Below the pieces are notes generated by a model. It worked only from the letters and a program-made list of their open reading frames with translations, did not search any database and was not told the DNA's origin. The position numbers and the translations under genes are program-made. DNA of 64,000 nt, from NCBI RefSeq assembly GCF_013201075.1, contig NZ_CP053711.1, positions 62,001 to 126,000 of the forward strand. The letters run 5' to 3'. Shown here piece by piece: positions 18,665-29,024 of this stretch (the first letter of the stretch is position 1; the number at the start of each line of letters is the position of its first letter). The DNA is from Lichenicola cladoniae (lineage in GTDB: Bacteria > Pseudomonadota > Alphaproteobacteria > Acetobacterales > Acetobacteraceae).

Positions 18665-20206
18665 ATGCCAGCCGAGAGAGTGTCGATGCGCAAGGTTCGC
18701 GAGGTTTTACGGCTGCGGCACGCCTGTGGGGCGAGCGAGAGGACAATTGCCCAGTCGGTGGGGATCAGCCGGACGACGGTGGGCGAGTATCTGCGGCGGA
18801 CAGCGGTGATCGGGATCACCTGGCCGTTGCCGGCGCAGATGGACGATGCCGAACTGGAGCGGCGGCTGTTCACGCCGGCCGGGTTCGATACGGCCCTGGT
18901 TCGGGCGGCGCCGAACTGGAACCATGTCCACGCCGAGCTCCGCCGCCGGGGTGTGACCCTGGTGCTGCTCTGGGAAGAATACAGAGCAGAACATCCGGAC
19001 GGCTACGGTTATAGCCGCTTCTGCGGGCTCTACATCGGCTGGCGCCGCGGTGTCAGCGCCACGATGCGACAGACGCACGTTGCCGGCGAAAGACTGTTCG
19101 TCGATTACGCGGGCGACACCGTGCCGGTGTTCGACGGGGCGACCGGAGAGGAGCGGCCGGCGCATGTATTCGTCGCGGTGCTGGGTGCGTCGAATTACAC
19201 GTATGCCGAGGCCAGATGGAGCGAGGGGCTGGCGGATTGGATCGGCGCGCACGTCAACGCGCTGACGTTTCTGGGCGGCGTGCCAAAGCTTCTGGTCTGC
19301 GACAATCTGCGCTCTGGCGTTACGGCCACCTGTCGCTACGAGCCCGGGATCAACCGTACCTACCAGGAGATGGCGGCGCATTACTGCACGGCGGTGCTGC
19401 CAGCCCGCGTCCGCCATCCACGCGACAAGGCCAAAGTTGAAACCGCGGTGCTGATCGTCGAGCGGTTTATCCTGGCGCGGCTGCGCAACCGGCGGTTCCT
19501 GTCACTCGGCGAGCTCAACGAGGCGATCCACGCCGTCCAGGGCGACATGAATGCCCGACTGATGCGCAAGCTTGGCGCCAGCCGGCGGGAGTTCTTCGAC
19601 AGCATCGACCGGCCGGCGCTGATGCCACTGCCAGCCGAGCCCTACGCCTATGCCGAGTGGAAGCGCTGCCGGGTGGCACCCGACTACCATGTCGAACTGC
19701 ACGGCCACTTCTACTCGGTCCCGTCGCGTCTGATCCGCGAGCTGGTCGAAGCCCGCATCACCGATACGACGATCGAGGTGTTCCACGCCGGCCAGCGGGT
19801 CGCGGCGCATCCGCGGTCGGCGCTGCGCCGGCGGCACACGACAACACCCGAACACATGCCGAGCGCCCATCGCCGCTACGCCAGTTGGACGCCGGCGCGG
19901 ATCCTGGCGTTCGCTGCCGAGGTCGGTCCGGGCACCACCGCCCTGGTCGAGACGATCATGAGCGCCAAGCCGCATCCCGAGCAGGGTTTCCGCGCCTGCC
20001 TCGGCATCCTGCAATTGGCCAAGACTTATGGCGGCGCTCGCCTGGAGGCAGCCTGCCAGCGTGGCGTGAGCATTGGCGCCCGCAGCTACGGCTCGATCGC
20101 CTCGATCCTGCGCAACGGTCTCGACCGCGCATTCCAGGAGGATCCGGCCCCCGATACCGCTCCCGTGCTGCACGAGAACATCCATGGTCGCGGCTACTAC
20201 CACTGA
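18665..20206 (+). CDS. istA: IS21-C transposase IstA
   Basis: About 513 residues from the ATG at 18665, chosen by alignment with the IS21-D homologue (MPAERVSMRK against MPGERVSMRK). N-terminal HTH (ASERTIAQSVGISRTTVGEY), rve core with Asp in LFVDYAGDT, Asp in LVCDNLRSG and Glu in DKAKVETAVL, and a C-terminal region ending GYYH. Full length. It is clearly related to the IstA at 52023, so elements C and D are one lineage distinct from A and B. Confidence 0.92.
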   Translation: MPAERVSMRKVREVLRLRHACGASERTIAQSVGISRTTVGEYLRRTAVIGITWPLPAQMDDAELERRLFTPAGFDTALVRAAPNWNHVHAELRRRGVTLVLLWEEYRAEHPDGYGYSRFCGLYIGWRRGVSATMRQTHVAGERLFVDYAGDTVPVFDGATGEERPAHVFVAVLGASNYTYAEARWSEGLADWIGAHVNALTFLGGVPKLLVCDNLRSGVTATCRYEPGINRTYQEMAAHYCTAVLPARVRHPRDKAKVETAVLIVERFILARLRNRRFLSLGELNEAIHAVQGDMNARLMRKLGASRREFFDSIDRPALMPLPAEPYAYAEWKRCRVAPDYHVELHGHFYSVPSRLIRELVEARITDTTIEVFHAGQRVAAHPRSALRRRHTTTPEHMPSAHRRYASWTPARILAFAAEVGPGTTALVETIMSAKPHPEQGFRACLGILQLAKTYGGARLEAACQRGVSIGARSYGSIASILRNGLDRAFQEDPAPDTAPVLHENIHGRGYYH

Positions 20207-20220
20207 CAAAGGAAAACCCG

Positions 20221-20981
20221 ATGCTTGCCCATCCTACCCAGGAACGCCTGATCGCCCTTGGCCTCGGCAGCATGGCCAAAGCGTTCGACGACCAGCGACG
20301 ACAGCCCGACATTGCAGCACTGAGCTTCGAGGAGCGGCTGGCACTGCTGATCGATCGCGAGAGCACCGACCGGGAGAACAAGAGACTTGTTGCCCGCCTG
20401 CGCTTCGCAGCGCTCCGCCAGGCGGCCGTGGTCGAGGACGTCGACCTGCGCAGCGCACGTGGACTCGATCGGGCATTGTTCCAGAAACTTGCAGCCGGGG
20501 ACTGGATCGACCGCAAGCAGAACCTGCTGATTCTGGGACCAACCGGTGTGGGCAAGTGTGGCTTGCCTGCGCGCTCGGCCACAAGGCCTGCCGGGACGGC
20601 CGCTCTGTCGCCTACTACCGGATGCCCAGGATGCTCGAGGCTCTCGCACTGGCCCGTGGCGACGGACGTCACGCCCGCATGCTGAAGACGATCGCCCGGG
20701 TGCAGGTCCTGATTCTGGATGACTGGGGTCTCACGCCGCTCACCGCCGAGCAGCGACGCGACCTGCTGGAGATCATGGACGACCGTCATGGCAAAGGCTC
20801 GACGATCGTGACCAGCCAGGTTCCGGTCGATCATTGGCACGAGGTCATCGGCGATCCGACCATTGCCGATGCGATCCTCGACCGCCTCGTCCACAACGCC
20901 CACCGCCTCATCCTGAAGGGAGAGTCACTCAGAAAACAGGCCGCAAAGGCGATCATGCTTGACGCCGAAGTCACCGCCTGA
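20221..20981 (+). pseudogene. istB: IS21-C IstB broken right after Walker A
   Basis: The N-terminus reads to the P-loop GPTGVGKC. There a 1-nt deletion near 20558 (AAGTGTGG for AAGTCxTGG) destroys the Walker A Ser/Thr and the frame. The rest (WLACALGHKACRDG, Walker B QVLILDDWG, SQVPVDHWHEVIGDP) is intact in the next frame to 20981. Without IstB the element should not transpose efficiently unless another copy, such as IS21-D, complements it. Confidence 0.88.
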
Positions 20982-21099
20982 CCCCATAACCACGTCGATG
21001 ACGACCCCGGCCGGGATCATTGGAATCCCTGGCCGCCTTCGATTGGAATCGGTGGCCACCATCGATTGGAATCAGTGGCCGCATTCATCGGAATCCGCA

Positions 21100-21830
21100 C
21101 TCCGACCGGCCGCCGGCTTCGATCGCAGCGATATAGGCGTCAACATCGCCCTCGAGATCAGACAGCTCCCGCAAATGCAGCGACACCATGAACCGGCCGC
21201 GCGAGTCTCCGAAGTCATCTCGTCCGCGCACACGCCGCAAAGTCGCAAGACGGGCGTGCAGCAGACGGCGCAGCTCGGCCCGGCCTTCAGACCCAAGCGC
21301 CGGACCTGACGCCTCAAGAAGACGATCGGTCGTGCCGTAGCCGTCCGCATCAAGCAGGGACAGCAGTTCGGCGGCCAGCGCGACGGGGTCACGGCTGGGA
21401 AGCAGCGCCCAGAGCCGTCCTAGATCGGCACCAGCGTCGCGGAACACGTCACCCAGGCTGCCGCTGCCGTCGTCGCTGCGCTCGAACACACCCTCGGCAA
21501 GTTCCAGGAACAGACGCATCTGCGTTGTTGCCGCCCGTGGATCCGCCTGTGCGAGCGGACCAGCGATCGTCTCGCGTAGACCCTCGAGCTCGCGGACGAG
21601 CGGCCGCACCTTGTCCCACTCGATGAACCCACGCGAGCGCTGGATGGTCCGCAGCCGCTTCTCCATCTCCGCTGCCAGCCGGGTGCCACCGTCGGTGCCG
21701 GCCAGGACGAGGCGCAGTGAGCGCCCAAGCGCCGGATCGCTTTGCGCCTGTGCCATCAGCAGCTCGGCCAGGTGCCGGGCGCCCAGTTGTTCCAGGGTGT
21801 CGACGCTTAGTGCTCGCGACCGCTGTCAGG
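21100..21830 (-). pseudogene. DUF6880-type protein, N-terminal fragment
   Basis: About 240 codons: LEQLGARHLAELLMAQAQSD, RRLRTIQRSRGFIEWDKVRP, LLSLLDADGYGTTDRLLEA and ELSDLEGDVDAYIAAIEAGG. The 5' end runs into the ISL3 terminus near 21830 with no start codon left; the 3' end is cut by IS21-C. With 18241-18540 it accounts for most of one gene now split by one element and trimmed by two others. Confidence 0.65.
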
Positions 21831-21842
21831 TTGCACGAAATT

Positions 21843-23656
21843 GGGGTCACTGCACGAAAGAGGCTCCTCCTCAAACTCTGTGGAGCTTGATCTTCATCCC
21901 GAGTGACAGCGCGTTCGGTGTGGATGAAAAGCATAGCACAATGGTCGCCTGGCGCTTCTGTCAAGCTCGTAAGCGTCTCATGTCTTGACGAATGTTGGCT
22001 GATTTCGGCCACTTCAGACGGTGCCGGCACCTGTCCGCGGTGTTCGGTCCGATCGAATGCCCGCCATGGTCATTACGTCCGACATCTCCAGGATCTGGCG
22101 GCGCAAGGGGCGGTCGTGAGGCTCAGCATCCGGATGGCGCGATGGTGGTGCCGGAACCGGTTGTGCGAGCAGAAGACGTTCGCCGACCAGTTGCCGAGGG
22201 TAGCGGCGCGCCATGCAAGGAGGACCGACCGTGTGGCGGAGTTGGTTCGATTGCTTGGCCACGCCGCCGGCGGCCGGCCAGCGGAACGCCTGATGGCCCG
22301 GCTGGGTATGCCGGTCAGCGACGACACCATCCTACGGCATCTGAAGCGGCAGCCTGCGGCCCGCACCGGCACGCCACCAGCCTGTCGCGTGGTGGGCATC
22401 GACGACTGGTCCTGGATCAAAGGCAGTCGCTACGGAACGCTGATCGTCGACCTGGAGAGGCGTGAGGTCGTCGACGTGCTGCCGGATCGCTCCGCCGAAA
22501 GCACCTCTCGATGGCTCAGCCAGCATCCCGAGGTCGAGATCGTCAGCCGCGACCGCTGCGGACTCTACGCCCAGGGCGCTCGACAGGGTGCCCCACAGGC
22601 GCGACAGGTCGCCGATCGCTTCCACCTGCTCCAGAATCTGCGCGAGCGCATCGAGCAGCAGTTGAGCCGCGGCCATCCGATCAAGGCTCCTTTCCCGCAG
22701 GTTGCCGATCCGGACCCGGTTCAGGTAGCGCCGTCGATCCCCTACAGCCCGGGCGGGGAGCCGGAACTGGCGGTGCATCACCACCTGGTCAAGCAGGCAC
22801 GGCGTGACGTGAGACAGGCGATGTTCGACCGTGTCAGGGCGCTGCGCGACGCCGGCCAGTCCCTGATCGCCATTGTCAGGGAGACCGGGTTCAACTGGCG
22901 GACGGTGGCGAAGTGGGCGCGGCTGGACGTGTTCCCGTTGCGCCGCATCATGACCCCGAAGCCGAGCTCGCCAGCCTACTGTGAAGCACATCTGGCACGT
23001 CGCTGGGCGGAGGGATGCAAATCCGGACGACGACTGTTGCGGGAGATCCAACCCCTTGGCTATACCGGCAGCCGCTCGCATCTGGAACGCTTGCTGACAC
23101 AATGGCGCGTGGCCGAACCGGGTTGTCGCACGACGCCTAACCCCCTTTCGGTGAGTGCCGCACCCGCCGCCGAGCCGCTACCGGCGGCGATCGATCCTGC
23201 GAACGACCACCTGATCTCGCCGATCATTGCCGCGGTGCTGTGCATGAAGCCGCGTCCGCTGCTGACGCCGCGTCAGGTTCCGAAAGTGCAGGCGCTGAAG
23301 GAAGCATCGCCAGACTTCGTCGCCATGCGCCGGTTCGTCATGCGTTTTCGCGGCATCATGCGCAGCGGCGATATCGACAAACTTCCCGGCTGAATCGATG
23401 ATGTCCGCCACTGCGGCATCTATGCCATACAGAGGTTCGGCAGGTCGTTGCTGCAGGACCTCGATGCAGTCCGACATGCGATGACCGAGCCCTGGAGCAA
23501 CGGGCAGACGGAGGGACAAATCAATCGCCTGAAGACACTGAAACACGCGATGTATGGTCGTGCTGGTGTCGAGTTGCTGCGGGCTCGCATGATGCCGCTT
23601 CTACCCGCTGTTTCTCACACAGATTGAGGAAGAGCCCATTTTGTGCAGCCACGCAA
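21843..23656 (+). mobile_element. ISL3-family element
   Basis: Imperfect inverted ends: left about 21844-21880 (GTCACTGCACGAAAGAGGCT then CCTCCTCAAACTCTGTG), right on the complement from 23656 (GTGGCTGCACAAAATGGGCT then CTTCCTCAATCTGTG). Length ~1.8 kb. The single transposase gene has an internal stop. Confidence 0.75.
21903..23627 (+). pseudogene. ISL3-family transposase with internal TGA
   Basis: N-terminal zinc-binding segment (CPRCSVRSNARHGHYVRHLQ, then WWCRNRLCEQKTFADQLP), then the DDE domain: Asp in VGIDDWSWIKGSRYG and Asp in SRDRCGLYAQG. A TGA at 23391-23393 interrupts the frame. The same frame then continues RHCGIYAIQRFGRSLLQDL, DAVRHAMTEPWSNGQTEGQI and NRLKTLKHAMYGRAG, including the catalytic Glu in the NGQTEGQ segment, to 23627. 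The short product lacks the Glu. Start codon not certain. Confidence 0.88.
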
Positions 23657-24297
23657 CTGCCTGTTCGAAATATCATGCAGTCAGCCCTGCATTTCCCTGA
23701 AGCTAACACATTGCAGTTAATTGAAAGTCCTGTCCGGGATTTTCATGCAGCGCGACATCGATGTACTAGGCCAACGCCAATGGCTCAATCACGCCATCGC
23801 GGAGGCAACGCTGGCTCTTCTCGGCTTATTTTTGCTCATCATGCTTAGGCGCACAGGCTGCCTGCCAACTGGCGAACAACGTCCCGAGCAACGCCTTGGT
23901 ATTCAGACCGCAATCATCTTGCAACAATACGCTTGCTCGCATCGACTGTGAAGCCTGCCCGGTTTCTAGATCTCCACAAACAGGCCGAAACCCGTTGAAA
24001 CATCCCGAACAAAAACAATACATGGATCGCAACGGCCTGCCACGCTACCTCGATAAACACATGCGGGCTAGTGCCAGTATCTCACAAAGAAGACTTTGAT
24101 AAATAAAGAGTTACTCCGTTCGGGTGCAACTTTCTAATACCTTACCAATTTCTCCTTATAATGTTATGTGGGTAGTGGCAAGCTGAGACTGGTGCACGTG
24201 CGCGTGTCCGGCGGATCGCTCTGGGATTTCGCACAATGACCCTTCAGAATCGGATACCGATTAGCTTCCTCTACCTGAGCGCGTTCGTAGATGTGTT
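23657..24297. other. Long intergenic region before the GGDEF-EAL gene
   Basis: About 640 bases with lower GC in the second half. A plus frame at 23721-23951 encodes a hydrophobic stretch (ATLALLGLFLLIMLRR) but is not recognisable. A TATAAT hexamer at 24157-24162 could be a -10 box for the downstream gene; no matching -35 at normal spacing was found. Confidence 0.4.
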
Positions 24298-26295
24298 ATG
24301 ACTCTGTTTTCTCAGCGTTCTGTCAGCGCTAAATCAGACATTGGCGAGACTGCAGGCGTGTCTTCAAGCGCATTTGAATATACCCTTTTGCGCGTACTTG
24401 CTGGAAATATCCCGCACCGCATCTATGCAAAGGATATCATGGGCCGGTTCATCTTTGCCAACGGGGCAGTGGCCCGGGGCATGGGCGTGTCCGACCCTGC
24501 AGAGCTGCTGGGGAAGACTGATTTCGACTTCTATCCATTTGAGTTGGCAACGGAATACAATCGACAAGAGCAGGAGATTTTAACGCACGGGCGATCGATT
24601 CTTAATCAGGAAGAACACGCCAGATACCTGCTCCTCAAAGACGAAGCTTGGATGATAACAACCAAGGTAGCAGTGCGTGACGATACAGGCCAGATTATTG
24701 GGCTGGTGGGGATCAACTATGAGGTAACTACGCAAAAGGCCGCTGGACTGGCGCTGCAAGCTGCTCACGCGCAAGCGGCGGAGGCGACGGTGCGGCTGCA
24801 GGCCAACGTTGCACGGCTGGATCTTGAAGTGAAGCAGCGACAACGCTTCGAACGGAATCTACGCCATCAGGCAATGCACGACAACCTCACCGGCCTGCCA
24901 AACCGAGCCTTGTTGATGGACCGGATCGAACAGGCGATCGAGGTCGCTAAACGGCAAAATCAGCAGCTGACGCTTTTATTTCTCGACTTCGACCGGTTTA
25001 AGATCGTCAATGACAGTCTCGGTCATGCCGCCGGCGATGAGTTATTGCGCATCGTGACCGGACGGATTGTCCGCCTTCTGCGCCCTGGTGAGACTCTCGC
25101 TCGCATTGGCGGCGACGAGTTCGTCCTTGTGCTTGCTAATCCGATGCCTGCCGAAACACTTGCAAACTTGACCAGCCATCTCTCCCGCATCGTGGCAAGG
25201 CCTGTGCACATTGCCGACCGCGAAGTCTGTGTCACGTGTAGCCTGGGTTATAGCGTCTACCCGCAGGACGGTAAGGACGCAACGACGCTGCTCAAGCATG
25301 CCGACGCCGCGATGTACGAGGCCAAGAAAGATGGCGGAAACCGGATGCGACGCTACGCGCCCGGTCTGAGTTCGCAATCGGGCGAGCGATTAGAGGTCGA
25401 GACCCAGTTGAAGCAGGCTCTCCGACGAGGCGAGTTCCTGCTGCATTACCAGCCGCAGATCCAGATCGCCAGCGGTCACATCGTCGGTGTAGAGGCCTTG
25501 GTGCGCTGGGAGCATCCGGTACGGGGATTGGTGCCTCCAATGCAATTCATCCCGCTCGCCGAAGAGTCGGAGCTGATCGAGGCGATTGGCGAATGGGTAC
25601 TTCGTACCGCATGCGCCCAGGCTGCTGCGTGGCAGCGGAGCGGATTGCCAGCTATACGCCTCGCTATCAACGTTTCGGCGCGCCAGTTCCACGACCCCGC
25701 GCTGGTATCGGTAGTTGCCCATGTGCTCGCCGAAAACGGGCTTGAACCTCAGCATTTGGAGTTAGAGATCACCGAGAGCATGTCGATGAAGGATCCGGAG
25801 GAGAGCTTCCGCATCCTGGCCAGTTTCAAGGCACTCGGCATTAGTATCGCGATCGACGATTTCGGCACTGGCTACTCCAACCTTGCCTATCTCCGTCAAT
25901 TTCCCGTACGTCGCATCAAGCTGGATCGGGCGTTTGTCAGTGAGCTTGGTACTCAGTCGAGCAGCCACGCCATAGTCGAGGCGATCGTTGCCATGGCCCA
26001 CAAGCTCGATCTTCAGGTCGTCGCCGAGGGAGTCGAGACTGCCGAACAACGCGATCATTTGCTGCGTTACGGATGCGACGAGCTGCAAGGTTATTGGTTT
26101 TCGCGGCCAGTCGATGCGGCCGCGCTTGGCGTTCTGTTGCACGAGCAACATAAACTTGGGTGCGGTTGTTCCGTCGATGTGGCAGTGGCCAATGTTGGAC
26201 GGATGGATTCAAAAATGGGTAACCCAATAGATAAAAAGGGCGATGCAGCGGAGCTTGACGTCGAATGCGACAGCAGCCACGTAGTCGGCTTTTGA
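24298..26295 (+). CDS. PAS-GGDEF-EAL cyclic-di-GMP turnover protein
   Basis: 665 residues, cytoplasmic (no TM seen). PAS domain at about 27-145 (NIPHRIYAKDIMGRFIFANG, GKTDFDFYPF), a short coiled coil, then GGDEF with an intact RIGGDEFVLVL motif and LDFDRFKIVNDSLGH. The I-site position reads RxxE rather than RxxD. EAL follows with intact EALVRW, DDFGTGYSNL, KLDRAFV and VVAEGVE motifs. Both halves look catalytic, so it may make or break c-di-GMP depending on the PAS signal. No close partner. The start lacks a clear ribosome site. Confidence 0.93.
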   Translation: MTLFSQRSVSAKSDIGETAGVSSSAFEYTLLRVLAGNIPHRIYAKDIMGRFIFANGAVARGMGVSDPAELLGKTDFDFYPFELATEYNRQEQEILTHGRSILNQEEHARYLLLKDEAWMITTKVAVRDDTGQIIGLVGINYEVTTQKAAGLALQAAHAQAAEATVRLQANVARLDLEVKQRQRFERNLRHQAMHDNLTGLPNRALLMDRIEQAIEVAKRQNQQLTLLFLDFDRFKIVNDSLGHAAGDELLRIVTGRIVRLLRPGETLARIGGDEFVLVLANPMPAETLANLTSHLSRIVARPVHIADREVCVTCSLGYSVYPQDGKDATTLLKHADAAMYEAKKDGGNRMRRYAPGLSSQSGERLEVETQLKQALRRGEFLLHYQPQIQIASGHIVGVEALVRWEHPVRGLVPPMQFIPLAEESELIEAIGEWVLRTACAQAAAWQRSGLPAIRLAINVSARQFHDPALVSVVAHVLAENGLEPQHLELEITESMSMKDPEESFRILASFKALGISIAIDDFGTGYSNLAYLRQFPVRRIKLDRAFVSELGTQSSSHAIVEAIVAMAHKLDLQVVAEGVETAEQRDHLLRYGCDELQGYWFSRPVDAAALGVLLHEQHKLGCGCSVDVAVANVGRMDSKMGNPIDKKGDAAELDVECDSSHVVGF

Positions 26296-26428
26296 CGCGG
26301 GACGCTGACTTCGGGTTTTTCTGGGTTCGTTCGAACACGTCGCCTTTTGAATGTTTATGCAGCCGCGATCCGCGGGAGCTGTAACATGTCGATCAGTGAA
26401 AACCGTCCGCCTATGGTAGAGACATGGG

Positions 26429-27383
26429 ATGCCGTTCAAGCACAACGCCTCCCGCCGCCACCACATCCCGAAGATACGTCGTCGGGTCACGAGCTGGCCG
26501 GGGTATGAGGCTGGCCTTCAGCGGCGTGGGGACCTGACGTTCTTTGTGGACGATGCTGCTATGGCCGGGTAGCATGCCCCGCGTCGAACGACATGAATGG
26601 GTTAGCCGGTCTATGACGAGGTGGCGATCGAGTTGGTGCTGATCCTGCGGCTGTTCTTCCATCTGGCGCTACGTCAAGTCGAAGGCTTTGCGCGTTCGGT
26701 CCGGCGACTGCTCGGGCCGGACCTTCGTGTGCCTGACCATTCGACCTTGAGCAGACGGGGCCGTGCTTTTGCAGGACGTCAGCCACGCGCCGCCCGGCAT
26801 GATAAACCCGTTCATGTCGTGCTGGACAGCACGGGCCTGCGGGCCTTCGAGCAAAGTGAGTGGGATGCCGAGAAACACGGTCGTATTCTCAGGCAGTGGC
26901 GCAAGCTGCATCTGGCGATCGATGCGCAGACCGTCGAAATCGTGGCGCACAGCCTGACGGACAAGGATGCCTGCGACATCACGCATGTTCCAAGCCTGCT
27001 GGCGACGGTGGAGGGGCGGATCGCCGGCGTGATCGCCGACGGCGCCTATGACGCTGCCGCCGCACGCCAACACGAGCTGCCACCTCATATCGTCATCCCG
27101 CCGAGAGTCTCTTCGGTCGTCAACCCTGACGCCGACACCCAGACCGTTTGCGACGGGTCATGTCAAATACATCGCGGAGCAAGGACGCCTGGCTTGGCAG
27201 AAGGCCAACGGTTATGGCCGACGCAGCCTCGTGGAGACCACGGTCGGTCGCTACAGACACATCATCGGTCCGAAGCTCAGGGCACGATCCACTGCAGGTC
27301 AGAACGGTGAGGCCACCATCGCCACACGCGCCCTCAACCGGATGATACAGATTGCCAAGCCGATCTCCGTGCCAACCGTCTGA
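26429..27383 (+). pseudogene. IS5-family transposase with three stops and a frameshift
   Basis: Starts MPFKHNASRRHHIPKIRRR. After ~45 codons come in-frame TAG, TGA and TAG between about 26568 and 26610, where the family reads Trp and others. The frame then runs through the DDE domain (VVLDSTGLRAFEQSEWDAEK, then VIADGAYDAAAARQHE). An indel near 27150 moves it to KYIAEQGRLAWQKANGYGRR, SLVETTVGRYRHIIGP and RALNRMIQIAKP, ending at 27383. Element ends not identified. Confidence 0.85.
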
Positions 27384-27458
27384 TGTGATATCCGGGTAGG
27401 TCGACTCAAGGCTTCATCCCGATCCGTGCACCAACGCCCTCCCGAAACGGAGTCTGGT

Positions 27459-28079
27459 TCAGTCTGAGAGCATTCCAGGGAGCAGGGTCACCGGCCAAGC
27501 CGCCATACCCCTTTCAGCTACCTTCCTGAGTTGTTGCGAGGAGGCGCCGTCCTTTGCCTGAGCGGCCATGCCCTGGTAGATCCCCAAGAAGAGGCGAGCC
27601 GTCCCGTCTACGTCGGCGCCAATCGGCAGTTCGCCGTCCATCACTCCTGCCGCTAGATGCGCGCGCAGTCTCTCCAGGCTGCCGTCACGCATCTGCCGTG
27701 CAGCGTCGGTAATCGCCTGCGGCCAATCGTCCGACAGCGCCGCCAGCATCGCCATGCAACCGGCTGGACCGTCCGCCGACTCCGGCAGCATGTCCGCCGC
27801 GGCCATGAGCATATTTTCTACGCCGGCCCGTGCGCTTTCAGCATCGTCGAGACGACTCCAGAGCGCGGCACCGACGGTCGCCGCGTAACGGTTGATCGCT
27901 TCCAGGTAGAGCGCCTCCTTGCTGCCGTAGGCGGCATAGAGACTGGGCGATCGTATGCGCATCGCATCGCAGAGCTCGGTCATCGACGCCGACTCGAAAC
28001 CCTTGCGCCAGAACAGGTGCATGGCTGCATCCAACGCCACCTCACGATCGAACTCCCGCGGTCGGCCGGTCATCACCAT
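27459..28079 (-). CDS. TetR/AcrR family repressor
   Basis: About 206 residues from ATG 28079. N-terminal HTH: GRPREFDREVALDAAMHLFW, RKGFESASMTELCDAM and SPSLYAAYGSKEALYLEAI. The C-terminal ligand domain includes LFLGIYQGMAAQAKDGAS. It is divergent from the SDR gene at 28179 with a 23-bp imperfect palindrome between them, so it is the likely repressor of that gene and of itself. It resembles the broken TetR at 12145-12757 in domain order. Confidence 0.9.
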   Translation of the reverse strand: MVMTGRPREFDREVALDAAMHLFWRKGFESASMTELCDAMRIRSPSLYAAYGSKEALYLEAINRYAATVGAALWSRLDDAESARAGVENMLMAAADMLPESADGPAGCMAMLAALSDDWPQAITDAARQMRDGSLERLRAHLAAGVMDGELPIGADVDGTARLFLGIYQGMAAQAKDGASSQQLRKVAERGMAAWPVTLLPGMLSD

Positions 28080-28111
28080 CACACGCCTTCTTTGCCGTTT
28101 AGCACATAACT

Positions 28112-28134
28112 CCATTGACCGGCGCGATCAACGG
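28112..28134. promoter_or_regulatory. Candidate TetR operator between tetR and SDR genes
   Basis: Imperfect 23-bp palindrome of pattern CCRTTGAYCGSCSCGRTCAAYGG, including perfect TTGA/TCAA arms. It sits 33 bp upstream of the TetR start and 45 bp upstream of the SDR start. It lies inside a wider inverted pair CACATAAC (28103-28110) and GTTATGTG (28144-28151). Position and symmetry fit a shared operator; the assignment is inference. Confidence 0.55.
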
Positions 28135-28178
28135 CTCCACCCTGTTATGTGTCATACGGCACAGAACTGGATTTGACC

Positions 28179-28916
28179 ATGCTGATCAGCGGAAAGCGCG
28201 CCTTTGTCACCGGCGCAAGCAGGGGAATAGGCGCGGCCATTGCCAGGACGCTCGCCGTAGAGGGCGCGGACGTCGCGATTGGCTATCAGAGGTCTACGGG
28301 TCTTGCCGAGGCGGTGGTCCGCGACATCCGCGCGCTTGGGCGCAAGGCTGTCGCGATCCAGGCGGACAGTGCGGACGTCGCCGCGGTCACGCGTTCAGTG
28401 CAGAAGGCAGCGGAAGAGCTCGGCGGGCTCGACATTCTCGTTAACAACGCGGGGATCCTGCGCACCGGCGAGTTGAGGGACATGTCTCTCGAGGACATCG
28501 ACGCGACATTGAACGTTAATGTCCGCGCGCCGATCGTGGCCGCCAAGGCGGCGGTGGCCTATCTAGGCGAGGGGGGACGCATCATATCGATCGGCAGTTA
28601 CTTCGCCGATCGCGTGCCGGCATCCGTGCTCAGCGTCTACGCCGGTTCGAAGTCGGCGCTCATCGCCTTCACTAAGGGCTTGGCTCGCGAGCTCGCGTGT
28701 AAGGGGATCACTGTCAATTTGGTGCAGCCGGGTTCGATCGACACCGACATGAACCCGTCGCAGGGACCTTACGGCGACGTGCTTCGGCAGTTCATCGCGA
28801 CCGGGCACTATGGGACCGGCGACGACATCGCCAATGCGGTTGCGTTCCTGGCAAGCGACAAGGCTGCCTACATCACCGGCTCTTCACTGACCGTGGACGG
28901 CGGAGCAAACGCCTGA
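28179..28916 (+). CDS. SDR family oxidoreductase (FabG-like)
   Basis: 245 residues, complete. TGASRGIG cofactor loop near the N-terminus, NNAG, catalytic Ser in SIGSYFADR, the Tyr-Lys pair in VYAGSK, then VQPGSIDTDMNP and the C-terminal SSLTVDGGANA. The ATG at 28179 starts exactly at the conserved LISGKRAFVTG strand. Substrate unknown; such TetR-linked SDRs often act on quinones, aldehydes or oxo-acids. Predicted to be induced when the divergent TetR releases the palindrome at 28112-28134. Confidence 0.92.
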   Translation: MLISGKRAFVTGASRGIGAAIARTLAVEGADVAIGYQRSTGLAEAVVRDIRALGRKAVAIQADSADVAAVTRSVQKAAEELGGLDILVNNAGILRTGELRDMSLEDIDATLNVNVRAPIVAAKAAVAYLGEGGRIISIGSYFADRVPASVLSVYAGSKSALIAFTKGLARELACKGITVNLVQPGSIDTDMNPSQGPYGDVLRQFIATGHYGTGDDIANAVAFLASDKAAYITGSSLTVDGGANA

Positions 28917-29024
28917 CTTCGACAGTCAGAAGTCTCGCTTGTCTCGACTGATGCCTAACACGCCGAAACACCGAAGACCGGAGTCCTGCCACTTCGCCTT
29001 GAGTCTTAATCCTGGAGTATAGAG

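Larger units (their letters stand above)
18547..21099 (+). mobile_element. IS21-family element C in the DUF6880-type gene
   Basis: Ends carry inverted, multi-copy sub-terminal motifs: GATTCCGATTGAATGCGGCC at the left and GATTCCGATGAATGCGGCC on the complement at the right. Three ~22-bp repeats of the GATTGGAATC/GGTGGCC type fill 21014-21090. These are typical IstA-binding arrays. The outer bases may be off by a few nt and no target duplication was fixed. istA is intact and istB is frameshifted. Confidence 0.78.

Noticed and set aside
21010-21100. Tandem ~22-bp repeats resembling replication iterons
   Set aside because: They match the sub-terminal repeats of the IS21-C end and have inverted copies at 18547-18592.
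23721-23951. 76-codon plus frame with a hydrophobic segment
   Set aside because: No ribosome site, no family match and atypical codon pattern.
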